A stretch of 64,000 bases of DNA from assembly GCF_002584535.1 (NCBI RefSeq), contig NZ_NUOT01000013.1, positions 62,001 through 126,000 on the forward strand, written 5' to 3'. Each line of letters begins with the position of its first letter. The stretch's first letter is position 1. This document shows, one piece after another, positions 36,699 to 46,753 of the stretch. Under the pieces are notes generated by a model. It did no database searches and was not told the origin of the DNA. It was given only the letters and a program-made list of their open reading frames with translations. The stretch is from Bacillus cereus (GTDB taxonomy: Bacteria; Bacillota; Bacilli; Bacillales; Bacillaceae_G). A program made the position numbers and the translations under genes.

Positions 36699-39065
36699 TT
36701 AGGATGCTTTTTTCAAATCAATTTGTGCAAGCACTGGGTCATGGTCACTCATACGGCCATGTTCCTTCATAATGTTGGAATTTAAATGTACCGGATCCAC
36801 AACTGTATGTGGTGCCATATTATTTGTTACTAAAACATGATCTAATACTTGTGCATTGCCGTCATGAATATATGTGTAACGATTTTCTTTCGAAACCGTT
36901 TCTAACATATCTTGCATGATATCGCCTTTTAATGCTTGCAGTGGTTTCGAGAATTCAAAGTCATTCATATCACCAACTACAACCACTGGTGCATTCACAT
37001 CTCGTTTTTGAATATCTTTTACAAAGCTGTTCACTTCCTGCGCCAGTTGAACGCGTTTCTCTTCACTCTTTAATACAAGAGGTTGAATTTTTCCAAACGG
37101 CGTCGCATCACCAAGTTTTGAATTTAAATGACTTGAAATAACAACAATATTTTGCCCTTGGAATTTAAACTCCGCAGCTAGCGGTTTACGAGTATTATCA
37201 AATACCGGATTATCTTGTCCAATGCGCGTCGGGTTTGTTGCTAACAGCTTTGGATTCTTTTCTAATTTCACACGTGATGGATTATAGAAGAAACCAACGC
37301 GAATGTTCGCTCCCGGTGCCCCGCCATCTTGGTTGTTTTGCGGAGCAACTTCTACATATTCATACTTAGGTCCATGAATTTCTTGCACAGCATCAATAAT
37401 ACGCTTTGCACTTAATGAAGCATCTGTTGTTCCGTCATTCGTTGATCCATTATTATCTTGCATTTCTTGTACACCAATAATGTCTGGCATCTTTAAATTA
37501 TATTTAATAGCATATGCCATTGCTTTTACCTTTTCATCAGATGTTTCTTTTGCATTCGCTGAAAAGTTTTCAATGTTATATGTTGCCACTGTTAATTTTC
37601 CAAGACGAGGCTGAATATTAGCGCCTGCTTGTTTAAACCCGCCATCCGTTACAGATGGTAATTCTGTTACCGGCGAAATACGATACGCACCATAGTCATA
37701 GCCGACTACACCTGTGATATCTCCATTAAATGTATCTCCTGATTTTGCTACATAATCACGAGGTACTTTTAAAGAAAGACGTTCTGGATTGAATTGATTC
37801 TCGCCTAACAATGGTGTTCCATATTTTGTAGTGACCTTATCTCCACCATTTGCAACTGTTACATATAAATTTCCATTTTTCTGCGGTCCAACAATTTGAG
37901 GAGTTGGCATTGTCACGCGCATACCCTCTATACTTTCATAGAAATCAATTGCATCTTCCTCTGGATCAAATACACCAAATGCATCATTATCAATAATTTG
38001 ATCTGGAATCTTTACACCCTTTTCACCTAATACAGTTGCTTCTGGCAACTGTTGATGATTTGCTTTCACTGAGGCATTGCTCGCTTTAATTTCTGTGATG
38101 GCTAAATCTGTATCAAATCTGTCAGCGTATCCAGCTCCAATAAATTCTTCTACCTCACCATCAACGTGCACAAGATCTCCTACTGCTACATTCGCTTCTT
38201 TCTTATAGACATAAATTCCTTCTGAAGTTGCCGTGTCTTCGTCAGGCTGCGAGTCTTGCATATAAAAACCATTCTTATCTAACGCTGTTACGACACCTTC
38301 TACATTTCGTACTTTCTTCCCATTATAAGGAGAAACATGTGATTTCCCTTGAATATCATGAATACGAACTTGCTCACCTTTTATAATTGTAAAAGAAAAT
38401 GTCGAAACTTCTGAAGGTGCAAGTCCTTCTTTCACTGCAATTGCTTTTATCACACTGTTCTCATTTATAACAATCGATTCATTATAACGAATACTTTTAT
38501 CTGTTGGAACAGAGCCATCTAATGTATAGTAGATTGTTGCTCCTTCTGTACTTGTGGTTAATGTTACTGCTGTTCCTTTTTCAATTTCCCCACCATTTGG
38601 TGATGCAGTCACATCACTTACACGGTTTTCCGTTTGTCCTTGAAACTTATATGCTGTTACGGACTTTAAACCAGGGCTACCAAAATAAAGCTCAAGCGTC
38701 CCTGTTAATTGAACTTTCTTCCCAACATTTTCAGGATGATCTTTTACATTCACTGCTGCTCTCACGTCACCTTTTGGCAACTGAACAGGCATGATTTTCG
38801 CAGGATCTGTCTCATTTGGAGAATCTGCAATTGCAACATTCGTATCTCCAAATTTCGCAGGATCTTTCGTGTACTTAGAAGGCCCTTCTGTATATCCAAC
38901 AATATACCCTTCCACTATCCCTTTACTGCTTCCTTGCTGCTTAAACAGTTGAATTGCATCCTGCACAGATAATACAGAATGTTCTTCTGCTTTTACTAAA
39001 GTTCCAGTAAATGAAATCAGTAGTATAAATGATAGCAAGATACTTACTAGTTTCTTCAAATTCAT
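36699..39065 (-). CDS. Secreted endonuclease/exonuclease/phosphatase-family nuclease
   Basis: 788 residues with a signal peptide (about 1-26, ending near VKAEE). It has an N-terminal DUF6359-like OB domain (about 30-145), a chitobiase/FN3-like repeat with GATIYYTLDGSVPT (about 175-188), a second OB-type domain (about 235-330), and a C-terminal DNase I-like domain from VATYNIENF (about 494) through VQEMQ, SSHLNS, VVGDMNDF (about 696) and SDHDPV near the end. These are the catalytic elements of the exonuclease-endonuclease-phosphatase fold. It probably acts outside the cell on DNA or RNA for nutrient gain. The gene stands alone and is typical of B. cereus. Confidence 0.85.
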   Translation of the reverse strand: MNLKKLVSILLSFILLISFTGTLVKAEEHSVLSVQDAIQLFKQQGSSKGIVEGYIVGYTEGPSKYTKDPAKFGDTNVAIADSPNETDPAKIMPVQLPKGDVRAAVNVKDHPENVGKKVQLTGTLELYFGSPGLKSVTAYKFQGQTENRVSDVTASPNGGEIEKGTAVTLTTSTEGATIYYTLDGSVPTDKSIRYNESIVINENSVIKAIAVKEGLAPSEVSTFSFTIIKGEQVRIHDIQGKSHVSPYNGKKVRNVEGVVTALDKNGFYMQDSQPDEDTATSEGIYVYKKEANVAVGDLVHVDGEVEEFIGAGYADRFDTDLAITEIKASNASVKANHQQLPEATVLGEKGVKIPDQIIDNDAFGVFDPEEDAIDFYESIEGMRVTMPTPQIVGPQKNGNLYVTVANGGDKVTTKYGTPLLGENQFNPERLSLKVPRDYVAKSGDTFNGDITGVVGYDYGAYRISPVTELPSVTDGGFKQAGANIQPRLGKLTVATYNIENFSANAKETSDEKVKAMAYAIKYNLKMPDIIGVQEMQDNNGSTNDGTTDASLSAKRIIDAVQEIHGPKYEYVEVAPQNNQDGGAPGANIRVGFFYNPSRVKLEKNPKLLATNPTRIGQDNPVFDNTRKPLAAEFKFQGQNIVVISSHLNSKLGDATPFGKIQPLVLKSEEKRVQLAQEVNSFVKDIQKRDVNAPVVVVGDMNDFEFSKPLQALKGDIMQDMLETVSKENRYTYIHDGNAQVLDHVLVTNNMAPHTVVDPVHLNSNIMKEHGRMSDHDPVLAQIDLKKAS

Positions 39066-39329
39066 CGTCCTCCCCTAATTTTAATATTCTCTTAGCATGT
39101 ATTATCATAACAAAAAATTCTTTATAAAGAACTTAAAATTCGACAAATTTTACAAAAAATTAATCTCATACTTCCGTATGAGTCTGATATTACAATTTCC
39201 ACATCATTCTTTTAATATAAGTAGAACTCATACAGAAAGAAGTGAAATGTTAATCTTGTATCTTGCAGACAGGTATTTTACTTTTGAAGGGGAATTATTA
39301 TAATAAAATATTAAGATAAGGGTGAAAAC

Positions 39330-39600
39330 ATGAAAAGAGTATTAATAAACAAAGCTTCCTATTTAGATAAATCCGAATTAGAGCGTTTGAATACTGCTAT
39401 ATACTTTGCCGAGAAAGCTCACGAAGGGCAATTTCGAATTTCAGGTGAACCCTATATTACTCACCCAATTGCAGTTACAGAAATCTTACTAGACTGTAAA
39501 GCCGATATCATAACTTTAGTGGCAGCATTACTACACGATGTGGTAGAAGATACAAATTACACAATTGAGGAAATACGTGATACGTTTGGTGAAAAAAAGT
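39330..39600 (+). pseudogene. N-terminal fragment of RelA/SpoT-type HD (p)ppGpp hydrolase
   Basis: The frame starts with MKRVLINKASYL after AAGGGTGA and encodes an HD domain: KAHEGQFRISGEPYITHPI (about residues 30-48) and ALLHDVVEDT (about 67-76), both hallmarks of (p)ppGpp hydrolases. It is normal up to DTFGE (about 84-88) and then changes into unrelated residues and stops at 104. The synthetase domain and most of the hydrolase are missing. The point of change coincides with the start of a 2'-5' RNA ligase fragment, so one deletion joined two genes. A functional small protein is unlikely. Confidence 0.7.
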
Positions 39601-39973
39601 GGAGAAATTTTGTAAACAAATGCCTTCTTTCACTTTATCTTTAGGAAAACCACAATTCTTTGGAAAACAAGTTTTATTCTTAAGTGTAGAAGACTCAAAA
39701 GTTTATAAACTACATCGTCTTTTAGTACAAGCAGTCCCTCCATCAGATGATTTGATTAAAAGGTATATGGAAATGGAACAGTATCATCTCCATTTAACGC
39801 TTGGACAAACCCATTGGGGTTTAACTTCGGATGAATTGGTACAAATGGAACAAGTGGCTAGAGATGAATTTACACCATATCCTGAGTGGACCGTTAATTT
39901 CATAAGAATTTATCAAGAAATAGAAGAGAATAAATATCAACCATACAAAGACATTCCGTTTTTAAATTTGTAA
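39600..39973 (+). pseudogene. C-terminal fragment of a 2'-5' RNA ligase-like (2H) protein
   Basis: About 120 residues, recognisable by FTLSLGKPQFFGKQVLFLSV and by the second 2H motif in HLHLTLG. The N-terminal half with the first HxT motif is absent, so the two-histidine active site cannot form. The upstream neighbour in another frame is a truncated RelA/SpoT fragment. The open frame starts within that fragment and has no clear binding site of its own. I read it as the second half of a deletion scar. Confidence 0.6.
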
Positions 39974-40118
39974 ACTTAAAGATACATTGACTTCTGATAA
40001 CGATAATTATGTAAATGAGCTATCCAAATGGATGGCTTATTTTATTTTTTTGCTTAGCGTGATTTTTTTCCGAAATGCTGGCGATACCCCATTAATTAGA
40101 TATAGTATGTGAAATTTT

Positions 40119-40155
40119 AAAAGAAGACACTCAATTCGAGTGTCTTTTCTTTTTG
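40119..40155. terminator. Bidirectional terminator
   Basis: Arms AAAGAAGACACTC and GAGTGTCTTTTC flank a 5-base loop with a T-run on the plus side and an A-run on the other. It serves the convergent DUF4352 lipoprotein gene and the 2H fragment. Confidence 0.8.
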
Positions 40156-40164
40156 TAGATAATA

Positions 40165-40692
40165 TTATTGAAGATTTACTCGAACTTCTTCTTCTGATAA
40201 GGAAATTGGTTTGAAGATTAATTGAAGCTTAGGATCTCCTTGTTTTGATTCGAAAGCAATAGTTCCAGTTATTTTCCCATTTTGTGCAAGTTTTCCAAAA
40301 TTTAATTGAGTATCTTGGTTAATCATAGTTAACGTTGGATCTACAATATTTCCTTCACTGTTTTGTAAACTGAAATCGTGAGCATTATAATGTATTTCTT
40401 CTTTTCCGCCGTTTTCTATAGTTACATTAGCGATTAAAAATTCATGACCCTCTTTAGGTTTATCGAATTCTCCACCTGGAGACTTTTCAACATTTGTAAC
40501 AGTTAATTTGTGATTTCCAAGATTAATTGTTTCGCCAACTTTAAATTTTTTTTTCTCTTCTTTCTTTTCAGTTGTTTGTTCTGTTTTTGTATCATTTGAT
40601 ACTTTCTTGGCAGTTTCTTCTGTATCACTACATCCCGCTAGACTGATAGCAAGCGCTCCAGTTATAACGAGTGTACCCATCTTCTTATACAT
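40165..40692 (-). CDS. DUF4352 lipoprotein
   Basis: 175 residues. A lipoprotein signal ends in LAGC (Cys about residue 21), a Lys/Glu-rich linker follows (about 30-48), and then a telokin-like DUF4352 beta-sandwich from FKVGETINLGNHKLTVTNV. Proteins of this family are attached to the outer face of the membrane; many are of unknown function and some are immunity or stress related. The start ATG 40692 has GGAGGAAA upstream. The gene is single, with a terminator after it. The family is clear; the function is not. Confidence 0.82.
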   Translation of the reverse strand: MYKKMGTLVITGALAISLAGCSDTEETAKKVSNDTKTEQTTEKKEEKKKFKVGETINLGNHKLTVTNVEKSPGGEFDKPKEGHEFLIANVTIENGGKEEIHYNAHDFSLQNSEGNIVDPTLTMINQDTQLNFGKLAQNGKITGTIAFESKQGDPKLQLIFKPISLSEEEVRVNLQ

Positions 40693-40781
40693 TTCGTTTC
40701 CTCCAATTATATAAAATATATGATTCCTGAACTATCATAACAAATATGGTTACAACTTTTTTGTCAGATTATGTCGAACAT

Positions 40782-40805
40782 AAAAAAAAGAGAGCATAAG
40801 CTCTC
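40782..40805 (-). terminator. Rho-independent terminator, minus strand
   Basis: GAGAGC-TTAT-GCTCTC followed by eight T on the minus strand. It could end transcripts that run leftward from the SDR gene. Confidence 0.65.
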
Positions 40806-40840
40806 AGATGGAAAATGTTTCTTCTACAAGGGGTTACCAT

Positions 40841-40965
40841 ACATGCCCATCAACTTAAGAATTCAGAACTATCCCAAAACGAAAAAATGAGCTTTTTTAT
40901 TACAAGTTAGGACAAAATCTCGTTCTGGGGGTAGTTGTATTTTCTTAGCTTGATAGCGATGTGGT
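40841..40965. repeat. Inverted-repeat (MITE-like) element
   Basis: About 30 bases at the left end (GGGGTTACCATACATGCCCA and on) are an imperfect inverted copy of about 30 bases at the right end (GCTTGATAGCGATGTGGTGG and on). The roughly 65-base centre is AT-rich. The form fits a small non-coding mobile or bcr-type repeat. Confidence 0.5.
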
Positions 40966-41074
40966 GGTATCCCATAACCGAATCTATATTAACAAAAGGT
41001 GTTTTCACGTATAGAAAGCATCTTTTCAATCAACAACAAAGGGATCTTTAATGAACCAGAATGCCTTCGCTGTT

Positions 41075-41212
41075 ATAAAGTGAAGCTTTAATCAGTGGGG
41101 GTTTTCTCCCTCCCCACTGATTATTAGTTAAACCAATCGAGCTTTTACGGACAGTGCATCTCCCACCTAACTTCTTTGCTTTCGCTGAATTTTGAAGTGG
41201 GAGTGTTACTGT
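41075..41212 (+). repeat. bcr-type intergenic repeat, copy 2 with extra hairpin
   Basis: The first 65 bases match the minus strand of the copy at 35633-35694. They are followed by a second dyad: CGGACAGT with CTCCCAC on the left and GTGGGAG with ACTGTCCG on the right, ending near GCGGGATAAA. Confidence 0.65.
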
Positions 41213-41279
41213 CCGTTAATGCGGGATAAATCCAACTTTCTAGTAAGTCGATAATCTTACTCCATAATGCTCCGCAAGA

Positions 41280-42020
41280 TTAAAGCGTCTGTCCATTATC
41301 AATTGTAAATATTTGTCCCGTAATAGATTCCTGGATTAATTGAAAAAGAATCGCTTCGGCAATATCATCTGGTGTTGAAATTCTTTGAAGTGGTAGATTC
41401 CCCGCCAGTTGGTACATTTTCTCTTCATTACCTGCCCACCACCTTGTATCGACTGCACCAGGAGAAATACTATTTACTCTAATGTCAGGTGCTAATGCAA
41501 TTGCGAGCGATTTTGTCATCGTATGAATGGCTGATTTTGTTGCGGCATACGGTACGGATGATCCTAATCCCGTTATCCCTGCAACGCTTCCCATATTCAC
41601 AATCGCACCTGATTTTTTCTCCTTCATATAAGGAACAACAGCTTGTATACAATGAAACATCCCTTTCACGTTCACACTAAAAAGGTCATCCCACACTTGA
41701 TCCGTTACAGACTCTAAATCATCCATAGGTATTTGAGCTGTTATACTCGCATTATTCACTAAACAATCGACTGTTCCAAAAAAATGAACAGTTTGAGATA
41801 CCATATCCTCTACTTCTTCTTTTTTGGCTACATCTGCTTTCAAAGCCACCGCGGTACCTCCTCGCTGCTTTATTTCATTCACAGTTTCTAACGCTTCTTT
41901 TTCGGAACGGCTATAATTCACCACAACTTTCGCTCCTAAACTCGCTAATCTCAACGCAACAGCCTTTCCAATACCTGTGCCACCGCCTGTTATAATGGCT
42001 ACTTTATCTTTTATATTCAT
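41280..42020 (-). CDS. Short-chain dehydrogenase/reductase
   Basis: 246 residues of the classical SDR family. It has the cofactor loop TGGGTGIGKA (about 11-20), NNAS (about 88-91), the catalytic serine region MGSVAG and YAATK (Tyr about 157, Lys about 161), and a C-terminal GQIFTIDNG. The cofactor is probably NADP(H) or NAD(H); the substrate cannot be told from sequence. It resembles FabG and glucose-1-dehydrogenase relatives. The LysR gene is divergent with a spacer of 121 bases, so that regulator probably controls it. The start at ATG 42020 has GAGGAG upstream. Confidence 0.88.
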   Translation of the reverse strand: MNIKDKVAIITGGGTGIGKAVALRLASLGAKVVVNYSRSEKEALETVNEIKQRGGTAVALKADVAKKEEVEDMVSQTVHFFGTVDCLVNNASITAQIPMDDLESVTDQVWDDLFSVNVKGMFHCIQAVVPYMKEKKSGAIVNMGSVAGITGLGSSVPYAATKSAIHTMTKSLAIALAPDIRVNSISPGAVDTRWWAGNEEKMYQLAGNLPLQRISTPDDIAEAILFQLIQESITGQIFTIDNGQTL

Positions 42021-42141
42021 TTTAAAATCTCCTCACTGTATCTGATTTGATTTCATTTTATCTTCGTTCGTTTGAGGAGTATAATACTGAATAATGACTA
42101 TGGTATCATTTTAAATAATACCTAGGTGGAGGGATCTATTC

Positions 42142-42975
42142 TTGGAAAGCCATGACTTATGGATTTTTAAGCATGTTGCAGAACTACAATCAATCTCTAG
42201 AGCTGCTGAAAAGTTGGGATATGTACAACCAAATATAAGTCAGCGAATTAAAAACTTAGAAGCTGAACTCGGCGTTAAAATATTAAAGCGCAATAACAGA
42301 GGAGTAACATTAACGGAAGAAGGAAAAGTATTATTAGATTACACAAATGAAATTATGTCTTTAATGAATGAAGCGAAATCAAAAATAAACCCTGAGAAAT
42401 GGAGAGATTCTTTAACACTTGGGGCATCTCAAACTATTTCTGCGGTGAAAGTACCTCAACTATTTTCTTCTTTTTTTGAGTCACATACAAATATTGATAT
42501 GAAGCTAAGAACGAATGATAACGCAAAGTTACAAGAAATGCTTTTGTATGGAGAACTTGATGGGATTTTTTTAAGCGGTGCATATAATGATTCACAATTC
42601 GAAAGTGTGTACAGTTATTTTGAAAATATGATACTCATTTTACCAAAAGATACTCTGCCCGAAAATCAAACTTTACTTGTAAACAGTGATCCAAATTGTA
42701 TATATAGAAAGAAACTATTAGATTATCGTCATATGAATAACTTTGACCAAAGGACGATACTGGAATTTGATTCGCTTGAATCGATTATGCAAGCTGCTCA
42801 CGATGGGCTTGGTATTACGATCGTACCTACTAATGTTGTATATAGCCGAAATAAGCCAAAAACAATTCATTATGAAGAACTGCCCGAAACAGTCGAAATT
42901 GATTTTGTGATTAAACGTAGAAAACAGCAATCGCAAGGCTTAAAGAAATTCATTCGTTTTTTGCGAGAGTTATAA
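42142..42975 (+). CDS. LysR-family transcriptional regulator
   Basis: 277 residues. The N-terminal winged helix (about 1-60) has SISRAAEKLGYVQPNISQRI and LGVKILKRNNRGVTLTEEG, the typical LysR pattern; the rest is a periplasmic-binding-like effector domain. The gene starts at TTG 42142 with GGTGGAGGG upstream. It is transcribed divergently from the SDR gene, the usual layout for a LysR regulator and its target. The effector is unknown. It is somewhat shorter than many LysR proteins (about 295) but looks intact. Confidence 0.88.
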   Translation: MESHDLWIFKHVAELQSISRAAEKLGYVQPNISQRIKNLEAELGVKILKRNNRGVTLTEEGKVLLDYTNEIMSLMNEAKSKINPEKWRDSLTLGASQTISAVKVPQLFSSFFESHTNIDMKLRTNDNAKLQEMLLYGELDGIFLSGAYNDSQFESVYSYFENMILILPKDTLPENQTLLVNSDPNCIYRKKLLDYRHMNNFDQRTILEFDSLESIMQAAHDGLGITIVPTNVVYSRNKPKTIHYEELPETVEIDFVIKRRKQQSQGLKKFIRFLREL

Positions 42976-43098
42976 GTGTAAAGCAAAAGCCCCTTCAGGT
43001 TTCTAGATATATTGATGACTGATGAGTGAGGTAATATATAGTAAATGAAAGTTTATCGGTGCAAACTCGAATATATCGTCACTTTAGCAAACAACGAC

Positions 43099-43129
43099 AA
43101 AAAAAGGAGCCTACTGGCTCCTTTTTTTT
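43099..43129. terminator. Terminator of the hemEHY operon
   Basis: AAAAAAAGGAGCC and GGCTCCTTTTTTT arms with a 4-base loop at the end of hemY. The symmetry allows it to work both ways. Confidence 0.85.
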
Positions 43130-44549
43130 ATTGCGCAATTAATTCCGCTTCATTTATTTTTTCCAAATAAGACAACACATGCTTTACTGCTGCCTCACCT
43201 TGATCGATACAATCTGGAAGACCTGATCCGCCGTAAGAGCTACCAGCTAAATAAACGCCTGGTAATTCTTTATCCATAAATGTTTTTAACTTTGTCATAC
43301 GTTCTTTATGCCCCACAGTATATTGCGGCATGGCATCTTTCCAGCGGCTGACAACCGTAAAGTCCGGCTCTGCTGTAATATCCATTGTTTTTTGTAAATC
43401 TTCTAATATAAAACGAACCATTTCTTCATCTGTTTGTTCGACAATTGCTTCATCACCAGGACGCCCCATATAGCAGCGAAGAAGCACTTGACCTTCCGGT
43501 GTTGTATGCGGCCATTTCTTATGTGTCCACGTACATGCTGTAATGGAAAAATCGCTATTTCGGGATACAACGAAGCCTGTACCATCAATATCACGCTTAA
43601 TAGCTTCTTTTGGAAAGGCTAATGCAACATTAGCAACCGACGTCGATGGAACATTGCGGAAGAAACGAAACTCCTTATACTGTGCAAACATAGACGGCAA
43701 TACTTTGTGAGATGCAGCAACCACAATAGAGTCCGCCTCAATTTCTTTTCCATTGCTCAGCGTAATCGTATAACCATCGCCCATTTTTGCGACTTTTTCA
43801 ATCCGAGTCCCCTTCACAATAGTCCCATCTTCTAGCTGCTCTTCTATTCTTTCTACAATAGATTGCAGCCCTGTTTTCAATGTTAAAAAGATCCCTTGCG
43901 GCGCTGCATCCCTTTCTTTCTTCGGGGCCAAATTACGCATACCGAGTGAAATACTCCGATATTTCTGCTCTACTTGATAAAACTGCGGGAATGTCGCCAT
44001 TAAGCTCATTTGATCAATATCTCCCGCATAAATCCCAGATAACAATGGTTCGATTAAATTTTCAACCACTTCATTTCCTAAACGACGACGGAAAAATTGA
44101 CCAAGTGATTGATCAGAAACAGGCTTTGAACGAGGTAATACAAAATCAAAACCTGCTCTTACTTTACCAATCGGAGAGAACAATTCTGAAAATAGAAAGG
44201 GCGTAATTTGCGTTGGAATTCCCATCATGGATCCACTCGGCATCTTATGTAATCGGTTGTTCACAAGAACAAATGACTGACCAGTTGCGTTGTTTACAAG
44301 CGCATCTCCAAGGCCTAATTCTCTGGCTAACCTGGCTGCACTTTCTTTTCTTTCTAAGAAAGAATCTGGACCGCGCTCAATTGTAAATCCATCTTTTCGA
44401 ACGGTTTGAATTTTGCCGCCAAGCCTACCCGACGCTTCTATTAGCAATGTATCAATCGGCAATCCTTTTTCGCGAACTTCTTTTTGTAAGTAATACGCTG
44501 TTGTTAAACCTGTAATTCCACCACCGATGATAACAACTTTCTTTTTCAA
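43128..44549 (-). CDS. hemY: Coproporphyrinogen/protoporphyrinogen oxidase, FAD-dependent
   Basis: 473 residues. The N-terminal FAD-binding motif is IGGGITGLTTAYYL (about 7-20), with LIEASGRLGGKIQT after it and the C-terminal FAD contact GVYLAGSSYGGSGLPDCI (about 435-452). In Firmicutes this enzyme (also called CgoX) oxidises coproporphyrinogen III to coproporphyrin III in the coproporphyrin-dependent haem route. It is the last gene of hemE-hemH-hemY, 24 bases after hemH, and a terminator overlaps its stop. The gene order equals that of B. subtilis. Nothing is unusual. Confidence 0.95.
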   Translation of the reverse strand: MKKKVVIIGGGITGLTTAYYLQKEVREKGLPIDTLLIEASGRLGGKIQTVRKDGFTIERGPDSFLERKESAARLARELGLGDALVNNATGQSFVLVNNRLHKMPSGSMMGIPTQITPFLFSELFSPIGKVRAGFDFVLPRSKPVSDQSLGQFFRRRLGNEVVENLIEPLLSGIYAGDIDQMSLMATFPQFYQVEQKYRSISLGMRNLAPKKERDAAPQGIFLTLKTGLQSIVERIEEQLEDGTIVKGTRIEKVAKMGDGYTITLSNGKEIEADSIVVAASHKVLPSMFAQYKEFRFFRNVPSTSVANVALAFPKEAIKRDIDGTGFVVSRNSDFSITACTWTHKKWPHTTPEGQVLLRCYMGRPGDEAIVEQTDEEMVRFILEDLQKTMDITAEPDFTVVSRWKDAMPQYTVGHKERMTKLKTFMDKELPGVYLAGSSYGGSGLPDCIDQGEAAVKHVLSYLEKINEAELIAQ

Positions 44550-44573
44550 AATGGCTCCTCCTTTCCCATTGTC

Positions 44574-45509
44574 TCACGAAACTTCTGCTTGTTTCTTTAA
44601 CACGACATCTGCTAAGCAAGAAATAAATGCATCTGATGCATTTGGCATTTCCGGACGATAATACTTCGCTCCAATTTCTTCTGTAACAATTTTACATTCA
44701 ATATCATTGTCATACAACACTTCTAAATGTTCAGCTACAAATCCAACCGGTGCATATACAAATGAAGTGTAGCCGTATTTTTCATGTAGTTCCCTCGTTA
44801 AATCTTGTACATCTGGCCCGATCCATGGGTCCGGTGTATTGCCCGCACTTTGCCAACCGACCGCATAATTAGGAACTTCTGCACCACGTGCAATATAATC
44901 AGCTGTTTCATTTAACTGTTCTGGATAAGGATCACCTAAAGCGATGATTTTCTCTGGTAAACTATGCGCAGATACAATTAACACTGCTTTTTCAAGTTCT
45001 TCTTCTGTCATACTGCTATATACTTTTTTCACTTCATCTACCCAATACTGAATAAATTTCGGTTCTTTATACCAGCTATCGATACCGTGAATTGTTAGAT
45101 TTCCGAGTTTCTCTGCTTCTTCTTGTGCTCTGCCGACATATGATTTTACGCTGAACGTAGAATAATGTGGAGCAAGAACAAGGGCAATTGCTTCTTCAAT
45201 CCCATCGTTATGCATAGCTTCTACAGCATCCTCAATGAAAGGTTCAATATGCTTTAATCCAAGATACATATGGAACTCTACGTTATCCTGCATCCCGTTT
45301 AAATGTTTTTCTAACTTTTTCGCTTGTTCTAATGTAATAGTAGCTAAAGGAGAAATACCACCAATTGCGCGGTAACGTTCTGTCAGGTCCTCTAACATTT
45401 CTGGACTTGGCTTTCGTCCTCTGCGAATATGTGTATAGTAACGTTCAATATCTTCTTCTTTATATGGTGTTCCGTATGCCATTACAAGCAAACCAATTTT
45501 CTTTTTCAT
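44574..45509 (-). CDS. hemH: Ferrochelatase (coproporphyrin III ferrochelatase)
   Basis: 311 residues, equal to Bacillus HemH (310-311). Features are the start [25 protein letters not shown] (about 43-56), the iron-site histidine region VSAHSLPE (about 180-187) and [10 protein letters not shown] (about 219-228). It inserts Fe2+ into coproporphyrin III in the Firmicute pathway. It lies 14 bases after hemE and before hemY, on the same strand. Some B. cereus strains have a second ferrochelatase elsewhere, which cannot be judged here. Confidence 0.95.
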   Translation of the reverse strand: MKKKIGLLVMAYGTPYKEEDIERYYTHIRRGRKPSPEMLEDLTERYRAIGGISPLATITLEQAKKLEKHLNGMQDNVEFHMYLGLKHIEPFIEDAVEAMHNDGIEEAIALVLAPHYSTFSVKSYVGRAQEEAEKLGNLTIHGIDSWYKEPKFIQYWVDEVKKVYSSMTEEELEKAVLIVSAHSLPEKIIALGDPYPEQLNETADYIARGAEVPNYAVGWQSAGNTPDPWIGPDVQDLTRELHEKYGYTSFVYAPVGFVAEHLEVLYDNDIECKIVTEEIGAKYYRPEMPNASDAFISCLADVVLKKQAEVS

Positions 45510-45523
45510 ACACCTATTCTCCT

Positions 45524-46570
45524 TTACTTCGCTAACTGTCCTTTAGAATACTCATGAATAAATGACGTCAAACGCTTTAATGTATCTGGATTTACTTCCG
45601 GGAATACACCGTGACCTAAGTTAAATACATAACCAGGTTGTTTCATCCCTTGATCTAAAATTGTTTTTACATGTTCTCTGATAACGTCCCATGGTGCAAG
45701 TAAGAATGAAGGATCCATATTACCTTGTACCGCTTTATGAATACCGCGCCCGCGCGCTTCTTCAATTGACAAGCGCCAATCAAGCCCAACTACATCAAGA
45801 GGTAAGTCATTCCATTCATTTGCTAAATGCCCTGCTCCAACGCCGTGCATGATCATCGGAACGTCCATTGTGCGAACTTCCGTGAAAATACGCTCCATCG
45901 CAGGTTTAATAAATGTGCGGTAATCTGCTACATTCACCGTTCCAACCCAAGAATCAAAGACTTGTACTGCTTTTGCTCCTGCTTTAATCTGTGCTTTCAA
46001 ATATGTGATTACCATATCAGCAAGCTTATCCATTAAGGCAAACCAAGCTTTCGGCTCTGCATACATAAACGCCTTTGTTTTATGATAGTTACGAGAAGGT
46101 CCTCCTTCAATCATGTAACTCGCTAATGTAAATGGCGCCCCTGAAAAACCAATTAATGGAACATCTAACATCTCATTTGTTAATAAACGAATTGTATCTA
46201 ATATGTATGGAACATCATCTTCTGGATGAATTTCACCAAGCTTCTCTACGTCTTGTAAAGAACGGATTGGATTATCAATAACCGGTCCAATTCCAGATTT
46301 AATTTCAACATCGACACCGATTGCTGGAAGTGGTGACATAATATCTTTATACAAAATCGCTGCGTCAACATTATATTGATCAACTGGAAGCTTTGTAACA
46401 TATGCACATAGCTCTGGATTGTGTGTAATTTCAAATAAAGAATACTTCTCTTTTATTTTTCTATATTCAGGTTGTGAACGACCTGCTTGTCTCATATACC
46501 ATGCTGGTACATATTCTGTTTGTTCCCCCATGCATGCTTTTAAAAATGTCTCATTTATAGTTCTTACCAA
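45524..46570 (-). CDS. hemE: Uroporphyrinogen decarboxylase
   Basis: 348 residues when started at TTG 46570, which gives [12 protein letters not shown] as in related Bacillus proteins and has AAGGGAG upstream; a longer start at 46594 lacks support. The family signature [11 protein letters not shown] (about residues 21-31) and the second block [17 protein letters not shown] are present. It decarboxylates uroporphyrinogen III to coproporphyrinogen III. It is the first gene of hemEHY. A -10 box TATAAT at 46666-46671 on the minus strand may be its promoter. Confidence 0.95.
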   Translation of the reverse strand: MVRTINETFLKACMGEQTEYVPAWYMRQAGRSQPEYRKIKEKYSLFEITHNPELCAYVTKLPVDQYNVDAAILYKDIMSPLPAIGVDVEIKSGIGPVIDNPIRSLQDVEKLGEIHPEDDVPYILDTIRLLTNEMLDVPLIGFSGAPFTLASYMIEGGPSRNYHKTKAFMYAEPKAWFALMDKLADMVITYLKAQIKAGAKAVQVFDSWVGTVNVADYRTFIKPAMERIFTEVRTMDVPMIMHGVGAGHLANEWNDLPLDVVGLDWRLSIEEARGRGIHKAVQGNMDPSFLLAPWDVIREHVKTILDQGMKQPGYVFNLGHGVFPEVNPDTLKRLTSFIHEYSKGQLAK

Positions 46571-46753
46571 GACCCTTGCTCCCTTCCTTACCAATGCTTC
46601 TAGCGAATCCTATCCTACTTATTTATCTTTTTTTACTATACAGCTTGTAAAACAAAATGCATAACATTATATACGTTGTTCATGAAATTGACACAAACGT
46701 TCGTAAAACCGCTTACTATTTTCACAACATTCTTATTATATCACAAGCAAAAA

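Larger units (their letters stand above)
40693..41279. other. Repeat-rich spacer without genes
   Basis: No coding gene is seen in this stretch of about 590 bases. It holds a minus-strand terminator (40782-40805), an inverted-repeat element (40841-40965) and a bcr-type repeat with a further hairpin (41075-41212). Confidence 0.7.
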
